Shown here: positions 21,231 through 30,850 of the stretch, one piece after another
How positions within the stretch are numbered: position 1 is the first letter of the stretch
Layout: the number at the start of each line of letters is the position of its first letter
Assembly: GCA_936450465.1 (NCBI GenBank)
Contig: OW388305.1
Coordinates: 42,670,687-42,734,686 of the forward strand
Length of the DNA: 64,000 nucleotides
Direction: 5' to 3'
Source: Gibbula magus
Lineage: Eukaryota > Mollusca > Gastropoda > Trochida > Trochidae
Position numbers and translations under genes: made by a program
Notes under the pieces: generated by a model
What the model was told of the DNA's origin: nothing
The model's database searches: none
What the model saw: the letters and a program-made list of their open reading frames with translations, nothing else

Positions 21231-21462
21231 CCCTGGGCCGTGTTCAAGAGAGGTTTAAAAGTAATCGCTAACTTACTTTTAAACCTCTCTTGAACGCGAT
21301 TGCTCAATGTAGCGCCACGTAGCAAAGCGAGCGAACTCTGTGGTTTCGTATCGTTCAGGAGAGAGTAAGCGCTACTTGAGCGCTACTTGAGCGCTACTTG
21401 AGTGCTACATTGAGCAATCAATGAGCGATTATAAGCGCTCGCCTTTATGGAGCGGGGCCCTG
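21231..21462. mobile_element. Small fold-back element, family D copy 1
   Basis: The ends read CCTGGGCCGTGTTCAA and GGGGCCCTG. Inside are a perfect 22-bp inverted repeat (TTCAAGAGAGGTTTAAAAGT at 21243, mirrored ending 21294, 8-bp loop) and an 11-bp tandem AGCGCTACTTG (about 21368-21409). A shorter copy in opposite orientation lies at 23375-23527. The CAGGG/CCCTG ends resemble hAT-type MITEs, but I see no 8-bp target duplication. Confidence 0.6.
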
Positions 21463-21810
21463 TTATATCGACAAAAACGTTCGATATTATTTTAAAAAGG
21501 ACTTCAAACTTGAAATAACAAAATATCAAGTTTTACAAAAGGACACTACCATAAGTTGCAATAAGTTTAATTCTTTTGAACATAATACATATTTTACTCA
21601 GGTTTTCATTTGAGTGTCAATTTAACGATATAGTCAGGTATTGGCCTTTCCCTTCTTGTAATACTACATTCACATCAAAAAGCAAGATTAGACTGAAGTG
21701 TCACCTTATTTTACAATTACACAGTCAATATGTTATAAGACACACTTACAGGAAAAGGCTGGTAAAATAAAAACGATCACTTCAACATACACTTTACTTC
21801 CAGGCAATTA

Positions 21811-22029
21811 TGGGGGCGGGATCTAGCGCAGTGGTTAGCGCGTTCGGCTTCGGATCTCTTGATCCGAAGCCGAACGCGCTAACCTGGGTGGATTTCTTCG
21901 CACGGCAACTTTGTCTGCAGTAGAGAACTGTTCTACGCGCAGTAAGGTTTGGGTGCAATGCTACACTGAATTTCTTCGTACCACCCATGGTTCGCTAGTT
22001 CCAGCCGTTGCTCGCAGGTTTCACCGCAG
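21811..22029 (+). mobile_element. tRNA-headed SINE with snap-back head
   Basis: Carries an A-box-like TAGCGCAGTGGTTAGCG and a body shared with the SINE at 29061-29246 (CGGCAACTTTGTCTGCAGTA, GTAAGGTTTGGGTGCAAT, TCGCAGGTTTCACCGCA). The B-box half of the tRNA head is missing. In its place is a 24-bp perfect inverted copy of the first half (arms 21833-21856 and 21861-21884, loop TCTT). Pol III transcription from this copy is unlikely. Confidence 0.75.
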
Positions 22030-23374
22030 TTATTCATTGCGTCATTGCTTTCACCTTCTGTTTCGTCTGACTGAACATTTTTGGTTGACTCTGATATACG
22101 GTGTACTCCTTAATAATGATACCAGTTCTTATGTTTGACATATTATGTGACAAATAAATACCCTGTCACTTTAAATTGACATTAATAATGTTGTATTTAA
22201 GAAATAGATTTCATAATGTGTTTGTTCACTGGTTTATAAACGGTTTGAAAGGTGCAAGTTAAACTGGAGCTTGTCGACGGCATTTATACTACAGTTTAAC
22301 TTGAAATATATTTCTTATAAACTTAAACTTTGCAATTTAAGCGATTTCTAATCAGTAAATAAACTTTTGAAAACAAAAAAACTCTGCAAAAAATCTACAG
22401 TGCATGATACAACAAATGTTTAGTATTGTCTTAGATCAGGGGCTAAGCTCCGCCAACAATAACACCGAATCACTTATGTGTCACCACGCGCAAAACGAGG
22501 TTCACAAGAAATATGATTAAAGTATTTAATATTTGGTTCTTACATGCTGTTTTAATCAAACTTTAAATTAAACTACAATTAGAATTGACGTTGTAAGGTT
22601 TTTAAAACGTTCCATGAAGAAAAGAGCATGTGATAGCAGTGTCATAATTGCGCAATGATGCAGAGATAAAGCATTACCGCAGGTTAATTTATGTAAATGT
22701 CATATTATGAAGGTTATCCTTTTCAGCTGTCAATCTTGTGTTTATGAGAATGTATACCGGTCACATGACATTGTTTAATCCAATAAGCAGAGAGCATTTC
22801 GCTTACATTTCAAGGTCTGAATTTAAAATATTTTATGTGGCTGTCATACATACCGAAAACACCACTTGTGTTGATTTAAGTTCAAATAAATTAGCTCAAC
22901 TTCAACTTGCATTTCCATACCCAGTCGCCAAGTATAAGATAATGTCTTGTTTTTCAATAATAAAATGTGATGTTCCGAAATGACACGTCCATTTACATCA
23001 CAATAATTTCCAACTTTGTAATTATTACATATTACGGAATTTTGATTGGTCGAGAGCACGGTCATGTGATCTAAATTTACTGGTTTTATTTCGTGTGAAC
23101 CCTTAAAAAATAGTGCATACGTGTGTGAACCTTTTCAAAGTCGTGTGAACGTTGACGGAACTACTTTCTCAGTTCTGCAATAGCTCCTCACTCGCTATCA
23201 TAAATATTGTCGAAGTTGTCTAAGGTAATTGTTTAAACACTTCTGAATGTTTCCAGTAATATCACAGTCAGTAATACTAACAACTGATCAAACGCTTTGA
23301 GACACTTTGAGACAGTCAAACTGTTTCGAGGTACCCCAATGGCCTCTGCCATCAATGACTATATTGGTTTACAT
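22030..23374. other. Unique AT-rich DNA, no gene seen
   Basis: No convincing open frame. A short inverted CCAAT box (ATTGG) with GTCATGTGATC near 23045-23075 could be promoter-like, but there is no transcript evidence. Confidence 0.5.
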
Positions 23375-23527
23375 CAGGGTTCCGTTCCATAACAGCGAGC
23401 GATTATAATCGCTCACTGATTGCTCAATGTAGCGCTCAAGTAGCGCTCATTCTCTCCTGAACGACACGGTGCAAAACCTCAAAGTGCGCTCGCTTTGCTT
23501 CGTAGCGCTCCATTGAACACGGCCCTG
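23375..23527. mobile_element. Small fold-back element, family D copy 2
   Basis: CAGGGTTCCG at the left and CACGGCCCTG at the right. It shares, in reverse orientation, CGAGCGATTATAATCGCTC, ATTGCTCAATGTAGCGCTCA and GAACACGGCCCTG with the element at 21231-21462. Confidence 0.6.
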
Positions 23528-24573
23528 GAACGGTTTCCTGTCAACCCAGTATCAGCTGACTGGAATGAAATGTATTGCACAACATGCACGCTTTGCACGT
23601 GCAAGCGCCGTAACCAAAACGTGTCAACATAATATAGCTACTCAACTTTTGATAAATAACAGTTAATTTCAAGTTGATGTGCAGATTCTTAATACGCGAA
23701 GAATTGATAACATTTACTTTGTCGCGAAATATATGTAAGTACTTGATTTATGTAAATTATATTTCGAAATTGTGATGCTTTTTGAAACTATTTACCTCTG
23801 CGTCGGAACTTGTTCAAAGAATTTGCTACTGTGTAATCGTGTATAACTTTCGTATTGCCTTAATGAAGTCGATATCATACTATTTCATCTATTGAAAGCA
23901 TATACCAAAAACCTATTACGAATTTTAGAATATTTCTAAAAAAGTAAACTTCAGAGTTGGAAATTATAAGAATTGAACGTCAGTTTGTGTGTTTGCAATG
24001 GAAAATGAACGATGTCAAAACCTCATTCAAACTGCCAATTATGCACTTTTACAAGTAATAGATTAGTTTCCAAAATAACATTAGGCGCACTTGCAGTTTC
24101 CAATACCGAATCTCGTCTGTCACCTTTATATTGTATTATGAATGACCTAGCATTAAAATGGCAATTTTCAGAAACACTACTTTTCGATTAATAACATCAG
24201 TTATATTTGACTAGGTGACTCCAAAAACATACCCTATCACATTAAGAATATGAACATCACATTCACCAAAATTAGTTTGATAACTATCGTCGTCAATAAT
24301 AAAAGTAAATTAATTAATGGAGTTATATGGAGTTGCAAAGATTATTACCTTGGTTGAAAGACAGCAACGCAGTGAGGTCCCTTGTTGACCCGTTTCTCAA
24401 TTATCTATCACCTTTCTTACCGCCCACATATTTTCTGTCTTATCATTTATATGTTTGATGATAGGGTAAGGGCAATAACTAGCTTTGTATTTCTATGGTC
24501 ACTAATTTCAGCTTTCAAGCGTTGTATTCACCACCCAGTAAATCTTTAAGGTGTTGCGTGTGTTGTTCATGCC
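23528..24573. other. Unique AT-rich DNA, no gene seen
   Basis: No open frame, tRNA-like box or repeat that I can support. Confidence 0.5.
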
Positions 24574-24921
24574 TTAAAGGGGCAGTAGCACGTTTTTTGA
24601 TAATTTATCTTTTTTAAATTTTCCATTTAGAATAATGGTTTATGTCATTTATATTTACTTTAGAGGGTACATCATCTTATTACACAAACCAATTATCCGT
24701 AGTGGTAATACCGGTGTTGTGTCTAAAGCAAAACTTGCATAGCAGCCATTTTATTATTTCGAATGACAAAAAACGATTGCCATGGCTTTACCGAAACGTG
24801 TACACTCATTTATGACTTGATTTTCTGAAGAGAGAATAGTGTTTTACTGTTGGTGACATTATTTTTCAAATGCATTTTATCGACTTATTTGAGCGAAAAA
24901 AACGTGCTACTGCCCCTTTAA
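24574..24921. mobile_element. TTAA-flanked MITE, family A copy 2
   Basis: TTAAAGGGGCAGTAGCACGT at the left, ACGTGCTACTGCCCCTTTAA at the right, TTAA at both ends. The interior matches copy 1, with GCAGCCATTTTATTATTTCG where others have GGCGGCCATTTT. Confidence 0.9.
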
Positions 24922-25185
24922 TGGGTGATTAAGCGCAATTTGTGACATCCTATGTGACTGAAATTGATTGACCACACTCAGTTTTACTTTAAAGGGAAAG
25001 ATCTATCGCCGATCTATCGGTCCGACATCTTGGATTGTTTGCATTAAGTGAAATGGAAACATGCTATGATTTACCTACAAAATTTTGTTTACTTATAGTT
25101 ATTAAGTAATTCCGTATTGGCCCAGTTACAGGTCCAAGGTCCGTTGTACTGGCCCGAGACGAAGTCGAGTAAATAGAGTGAAAAG

Positions 25186-25277
25186 CAATGACCCGAGAGC
25201 CTATGGTGCAGTGGTTCTGGAGGAGAATTTAAGGACGACGGACGATGGACGACTGAGGCCTGATGAGCTGAAAAAAA
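25186..25277 (-). repeat. Dispersed mollusc-type repeat, family E (truncated)
   Basis: On the minus strand it reads TTTTTTCAGCTCATCAGGCC, then TCGTCCATCGTCCGTCGTCC and CTCCAGAACCACTG. The same order is seen at 28495-28680 and 29671-29799. Confidence 0.65.
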
Positions 25278-25973
25278 TAAAACAATTATTTTATAAACAA
25301 ACTGCTAAATAAAATAAAATATAGCACTGATAAATAATTACTTATTTGCCAGAAAATGTGCCATCAGGTAAATTATTTAAGGTTAATAAGATATATATGA
25401 ATAATAGTATCCCTTTTCCTTTATGCTCGTTATATCCGAATCGTTTTATCGTCATATCTCCATTGATCAATTCGTTCATTGTTGTATTTCACTTATATCG
25501 CGGCTGCTAGTATTGTGACAGGGAGAAAGCCCTCACCAGGCAGAATATGTATATCAAGTGTTAGTTCTAACGCCATACAGGCGGCAAAGACATGTTTCAA
25601 CTCTGAGTGTCACTGCATAGTTACTCTATTGACACGAATCTGACGAAGTTGTATAGCTTGTGTCAAGTATCAATCAACCAATCAAGTTATGGATGGGCCT
25701 TTAAATATATAATAACGTTCTAATCATAAAAGCGAAGTGTTGCAAAGGAACTGCATTGCAATACGGAGAGAGCAGTATATGGTTACATACTGAAAGTGTT
25801 TATCTACGTGAGTATCTTAGTTTAAATAGTTATTGAAAATATCATGTCATGACTGGGTGAGGTTAATTTCGAAAAATTCTGTTTTGTTGAAAGAATTCTG
25901 AATGTTGCTACATGTACATCTATCATAGATACACGCACGTGGCATATCAGTAACATATTTTTCTGGCACGTTG
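25278..25973. other. Unique AT-rich DNA, no gene seen
   Basis: A TTTAAATATATAATA box near 25691 and a possible donor GTGAGTATC at 25808 could mark a first exon, but no coding sequence supports this. Confidence 0.4.
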
Positions 25974-26336
25974 TTAAAGGGACAGTAGCACGTTTTTTCG
26001 CTCGAATAAGTTGATGAAATGTATTTGAAAAATAATGTCACCAATAGTAAAACAGCCTACTCTGTTCGGAAAATCAAGTTAAAAAATGAGTTAACGTGGT
26101 TTTGTAAACCCGTGGGAATCGTTTTTGTAATTCGAAATAATAAATTGTGTTCACAATAAAATGGCCGCCATGCAATTTTTGCTTTATACGCAACATCGTT
26201 ATTACAACTACGGATATTTGGTTTGTGTAATAAGATGTTTTACACTCTAAAGTTAATTTAAATGACATAAACTATCATTATAAATGGGAAATTTGAAAAA
26301 ATAAATTTTGCATAAAACGTGCTACTGCCCCTTTAA
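25974..26336. mobile_element. TTAA-flanked MITE, family A copy 3 (inverted)
   Basis: TTAAAGGGACAGTAGCACGT to ACGTGCTACTGCCCCTTTAA. The internal order is reversed relative to copies 1 and 2 (AAAATGGCCGCCATGCAATT on the plus strand). Confidence 0.9.
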
Positions 26337-26342
26337 GATATC

Positions 26343-26832
26343 TACACTGTCGGCCAAAAGAAACGCCTATTTGATTATCCTTAAACTGAAAGATGAAATA
26401 CTTTCTAAACTTTAACAAATGGTGGTCTCCCCGTTATGTTGAACAATAATTAATATGAAAGTCTATTGAAATCGTGGAAAAACTGTAATTCGTATTAATA
26501 ACATCCATGAAAAGCACGCCCGCCGAAGACCGCTATTTCCGTTTGATTCGCTTGCGCACCGTAACCAAGTACATCTGTGGCGTCATCTACACTTTAGTGC
26601 GAATGCCTGCCTGTATTGTTACTTGTGGTTGTATGAAAATCTGTTTCAAATATTTTTCAAACAAGCACTGATCGAAAACTGAACAATTCCGTTCTCTCAT
26701 TTTAACTATCGCCATTCTTTTTTGCAGAAATGGTGCAACTTCATAAAGCTAAAATATTACTAAACTGTTCATTATTGTTTTTACGAAATCGGATAAGATA
26801 TCTGGTAGGAGTTTCATTTGGCCGACAGTGTC
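26343..26832. mobile_element. Tc1/mariner-like MITE, family B copy 1
   Basis: About 490 bp. The left end TACACTGTCGGCCAAAAGAA and right end TTTGGCCGACAGTGT are inverted repeats of about 23 bp with two mismatches. TA borders the left end. GGCCAAAAG near the tip recalls Tc1-type termini. There is no transposase. It abuts family A copy 3, six bases away. Confidence 0.65.
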
Positions 26833-27021
26833 ACTACTTTAGATGTTTAGCTGGTTTTAGAAATATAATTTAAAGTCCACTCAGGTGAGTAAAGGTGAAT
26901 GAAGTTTCCGGATGAAGCTGTGTTGGTGTTTTCATATCTTATTTGTTATCATCCCACCTCTAGGGCTGATACAGGTTGCGATTTGAAAACACAAATATCG
27001 TACACAGTTTATATCATATAC

Positions 27022-27310
27022 TAATAATAATAATAATGGATAGTTTTTTATATAGCACACAAATCTCCAAGTTGTGGACTGCAACATTATTACCCTGGTC
27101 TAACCAAAGCTGCCGCAAAGCGCTTAAAGGTCACCTCCTCCAAATCTTACACCAGGTACCCACTTACAGCTGGGTGAACAGAGGTATATGTTGAATAAGG
27201 ACACCTTAAGTCTTTCCACTCATGTCTCAGTGTGGGGCAGGGAATCACCCTTCAAACTCTCAGTTAATTCAGCAATGAAGCGTTTGACCCAACCATGCGG
27301 CAAGCTGCGC
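27022..27310 (+). repeat. (TAA)n-led dispersed repeat
   Basis: (TAA)n at 27022-27037 then TTTTTTATATAGCACACAAA, CAGGTACCCACTTACAGCTG, GGTGAACAGAGG. This string order is a widespread metazoan interspersed repeat; a related start is at 6965. Confidence 0.65.
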
Positions 27311-27422
27311 CCATTGTCCACATTATCCACTGATAGCGGTCGACTGAGCTATGCACAGGACCACGTGCCAACACATTATTTACTAGGTACAGAAAGGAAC
27401 TGTACATGAATGATTCTACGGT

Positions 27423-27424
<2 letters not shown>

Positions 27425-27496
<72 letters not shown>
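27425..27496. repeat. (TA)36 microsatellite
   Basis: 72 bp of uninterrupted TA. The short open frames running through it in both directions (Tyr-Ile repeats) are artefacts. Confidence 0.97.
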
Positions 27497-27498
<2 letters not shown>

Positions 27499-27502
<4 letters not shown>

Positions 27503-27721
27503 AATTACACGATGAAGCACCTATATTGATAACTCCGCCGGGAATTAACTGTAGGAAACTAAGGCGAGCTGCACGTGCGAAGAAAAACACGACCATGAAA
27601 AAACCAGCTCGCACTTTCACATTGTATAATCCCATACAGTGCGAACCGGATATAGTTCGCTGCACGCTCGTTCAGCGGTTCATAGCTCTGTCAAGTGGTT
27701 GTTGTTCGTTGGATCAAATAG
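27499..27721 (+). CDS. Possible coding exon, unrecognised
   Basis: Open on the plus strand from the end of the TA tract, reading KLHDEAPILITPPGINCRKL, then RRAARAKKNTTMKKPART, then LVQRFIALSSGCCSLDQIG. It is followed by AG|GTAATT, a plausible donor at 27722. Composition is more balanced and GC-richer than flanks. No family recognised, no acceptor or start found; it may be part of a mobile element. Confidence 0.22.
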
Positions 27722-28494
27722 GTAATTTTAAGTCGGTATACAGCATTACAACGTATGCAAATTGGCTTCGGTTCATCAATTTGTGATATGCATACAAGTA
27801 CAGTGAATATATTCGTGAGAATTAGTTGTATGTTGATGAAAACACATTTTCATTACGACCGCATCGAGAAAATTTGACAAGCCCGTGCGTTTTCAATTTA
27901 ATTCACGTATACAATCATGCTGCTCAAAATGTATCTAATTATTTAATTCCTAATAGATTGTACCCTGTATATATATGTGTACAATTTCTTGTTTCAAAGT
28001 TTTCTAGATATGAAGATATCAAAGAGTTTATAAGCAACAATATTAATACAGCATCACTAGTTCATAGCCGAAGCGTAGTGCATCTCTGTAAGGAATATAG
28101 CCCGTAATTCAATAACGTCATGAAATCTGATATTTTCAAGAGGTATCACACAATACGAATTATATCGATGTTCTTGCCCATGCGAGCAAAGATATGACGG
28201 CAGTTAAAGTTGTCATAATGGTCATGAGAATTACAGTTTTTCTAAATATAACTTGCACTTTGATAGACGGAACTATTTTACACCCATTCATCAATTGCTT
28301 AGCTGTACTATTTTAGCAAAACACATTGATTATCAATTCAGAACATATCTATTTCAAGTCAGAAGTCAGTAAACATAATAAATAGATAACAATGTTCAAT
28401 CTATGTTTCCGAGACCGCATTTACAGTACTAAATCTGCTGGGGGAAACGGCATGCACGAGTTGCCCGCTGTAACTGCACTATTGCTGGTTCACC
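27722..28494. other. Unique AT-rich DNA, no gene seen
   Basis: An open stretch at 27826-28107 (93 codons, non-ATG start) has no recognisable domain and AT-driven composition. Confidence 0.45.
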
Positions 28495-28680
28495 TTTTTA
28501 GCTCATCCAACGTCCGTCCATCCGTCCGTCTGTAAACTTTTCGCATTTTCGTCTTCTCCAGAACCACTTGGTCTGGCGAGCTGAAATTTTATGCAGACTC
28601 CTTGGCTAATGGGGATACTAAATTGTAGATGTTGTGACCCTGTGACCCCAAATAATGTCTCAGGGGTCACAACCCTTTAA
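28495..28680 (+). repeat. Dispersed mollusc-type repeat, family E
   Basis: TTTTTAGCTCATCCAACGTC, CGTCCATCCGTCCGTC, CTTCTCCAGAACCAC, ATTTTATGCAGACTCCTTGG, AAATTGTAGATGTTGTGACC. Shared in the same order with 29671-29799. Confidence 0.75.
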
Positions 28681-28827
28681 AACCTATTTTCATCTTCTTC
28701 TCCAGTAAGAAAAGCTCTAGAACAAGCGGAGAAAATGTATTATAACAATACAAATCCTGATGAGCTACAGCGCCCATAGCTCTATTTTTATAATTGTCTC
28801 TCATTCTGCGACAATATAAACAAGTTT

Positions 28828-28857
28828 TATTATTATTATTATCATTATTATTATGAT
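28828..28857. repeat. (TTA)n microsatellite
   Basis: TTATTATTATTATTATC followed by ATTATTATTATG. Short and imperfect. Confidence 0.8.
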
Positions 28858-29060
28858 TAAAGATTCATTTTGGAATAAGTTAAACAATTATGTAAGAATC
28901 TTACTAATAAAAGAGCGTAAGTAGCAAACTATTAAGGTGTCCGCATCTTAAAGTTTCAAAGGTGTGAGTGGTTTATGAATGACGTAGGGGTACGATTTGT
29001 ATTTTACAGTCTAATCTATAAGATCGTGAATTTGCGTCTAGTTTTTCCATGGCTATGCAT
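28858..29060. other. Unique DNA, no gene seen
   Basis: AT-rich, no supportable feature. Confidence 0.5.
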
Positions 29061-29246
29061 TGCGGTGAAACCTGCGAGCAGGCGCTGGAACTAGCGAACT
29101 ACGCTGAAATTTAGTGTAAAATTGCACCCAAACCTTACTGCGTGTAGAACAGTTCTCCACTGCAGACAAAGTTGTCGTGCCCCTGGCGTGATTCGAACCC
29201 GGACCTCTTGATCCGAAGCCGAACGCGCTAATCACTGCGCTATCCC
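29061..29246 (-). mobile_element. tRNA-headed SINE
   Basis: On the minus strand: GGGATAGCGCAGTGATTAGC (A box, about 29226-29246), GGATCAAGAGGTCCGGGTTC, then the B box GGGTTCGAATCAC (29188-29200), then the body GACAACTTTGTCTGCAGTGG to TCGCAGGTTTCACCGCA. The head folds as a tRNA-like sequence with internal Pol III promoter boxes. It is the intact reference for the rearranged copy at 21811. Confidence 0.85.
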
Positions 29247-29670
29247 TTCTGAAGAGCTGAAAAACACTTAGATATGTAAATCAATTCCCAAAGAATTAAA
29301 AAAAAAACTACCATCACGTACGTATGAACTATCACTGACGTAGAATGGCACATCTTAGATTTTTCAACTCACTTTATCTCGCAAATACGCTCAAAATGAC
29401 GAATAGACTCCAGATTTGCATCATTTAAAAACTCGATTCTCGAACGCTCCTTGAGCCATGTTCTTTCCAATGTGTGATGCTCATGCATTTGAAAACGAGA
29501 CTTTGTTATGAAGGAACACGACAGTAGTTTCATGAAGCTCGTGCATATCAGAATGAAACGAACGCACGTGCAATCTCACTTTGCACGCCATAGAAAGTAA
29601 TATCGAAATTGACATGTGAAGGTTTGACACCACTGTGATGGATCTTACACAGGACCTTAAATAAAACTCA

Positions 29671-29799
29671 TTTTTAGCTCATCAGGCATGAAACTTCTTC
29701 TCCAGAACCAATAACTCTAAAGAGCCACAATTTTATGTGCAGACTTCTTGGCTAATGGAGATTCCAAATTGTAGATTTTGTGACCCCGTGACCCCAAAT
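29671..29799 (+). repeat. Dispersed mollusc-type repeat, family E
   Basis: TTTTTAGCTCATCAGGCATG, ACTTCTTCTCCAGAACC, AATTTTATGTGCAGACTTC, AATTGTAGATTTTGTGACCC. It lacks the CCGTCCGTC part of the 28495 copy. Confidence 0.75.
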
Positions 29800-29940
29800 G
29801 GCAACTATCGCCAGCATTGACTAGTACTGTACCAACAGCTTACCACACGACCATTTCGCAATGCTGGCGATGGTTGCCTTACTCCGAGGGCGTGGGTTCG
29901 AATCCCGCATGGGACTCGGCCCGAAAAAGTACAAGAATTT
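29800..29940 (+). mobile_element. tRNA-like 3-prime half (SINE fragment) with snap-back
   Basis: GTGGGTTCGAATCCCGCATG (29892-29911) is a T-loop/B-box. Upstream, GGCAACTATCGCCAGCATTG (29800-29819) is the reverse complement, with one mismatch, of CAATGCTGGCGATGGTTGCC (29859-29878). No full cloverleaf can be drawn, so it is not a tRNA gene. Confidence 0.5.
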
Positions 29941-30049
29941 GTACTATTAAAGGTAGTGTTATCCCAAATATAACGATGTTATATTTTTCTCCACTATCTA
30001 AATGGCAAGTATTTCTATAACATGGTTTTGACAATGAGTTTATCTGGTT

Positions 30050-30850
30050 TATTATAACCCGCCTTACAGCGTACGCGGGGGTATATAGCGTTAATTCTGT
30101 CCGTCTGTCGGCCTGTCTGTCCGTCCGTCACAAAAGTTTGTGCAGATCATATTTCTCAAACTTCCTTGCAAGCTTCACCAAACTTGCTACACATGTTAGC
30201 CATGATCTCTAGTTGTGCCTTTTGAGGGTTAGATAGATTTCTGAATTTTATTTTCTCCGGTTTCCATGGAAACATGACCAAAAACAGTGACTCTGTAAGG
30301 ACATCATTTTGTTCGGAGCATATCTCCCAAACTATACATTCTAGCTTCACCAAACTTGCTACACATGTTAGCCATGGTTTCTAGTTGTGCCTCTTGTGGG
30401 TTAAACCGATTCCTGAATTTATTTTGCGGTTTCCATGGAAACGTGACCAAAACAGTGACTCTGTAAGGACATCATTTTGTTCGGAGCATATCCCCCAAAC
30501 TAAACATGCTAGTTTCACCAAACTTGCTACGCATGTTAACCGTGATCTTTACTTGTGCCTTTTCAGGTTCAGACAGATTTTTGAGATTTACGTTTGGTTG
30601 TTTCCATAACAACATGACCAAAACAGTGACTCTGTGAGGAAGTCATTTTGTGCAGAACTTATCTCCCAAACTATACATTCTAGCTACACCAAACTTCATA
30701 CACCATGGTGCCTTGATGTGGTTTTTGAGGGATAGACCTACAATGTATTTCTGAATTTTATTTTTGGCGGTTTCCATGGAAACATGACTTAACAGTTCTC
30801 TCCGGAACTTTACATTCCATATTCTTTCAACTTCACACAGAGGTTAGTCA
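30050..30850 (+). repeat. Tandem repeat of about 170 bp, four to five units
   Basis: Starts with a GTATATAGCGTTAATTCTGT / CTGTCCGTCCGTCAC leader. Units then recur with AGCTTCACCAAACTTGCTAC (30171, 30343, 30511, 30682; spacings 172, 168, 171), GGTTTCCATGGAAACATGAC and ACAGTGACTCTGTAAGGAC. Open frames here only translate the repeat. Confidence 0.9.

Noticed and set aside
21231..21462. Firm hAT assignment of the fold-back element
   Set aside because: CAGGG-type tips fit, but no 8-bp target duplication is visible at either copy.
27264..27665. Minus-strand 133-codon frame across the TA microsatellite
   Set aside because: Its centre is a Tyr-Ile run encoded by (TA)n; both strands are open through it for trivial reasons.
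29892..29911. Functional tRNA gene
   Set aside because: Only the T-loop/B-box is present. No acceptor stem, D-arm or anticodon arm can be folded from the flanks.
30156..30609. Small frames on both strands around 30.2-30.6 kb
   Set aside because: They lie entirely in the 170-bp tandem repeat and share its repeated peptides.
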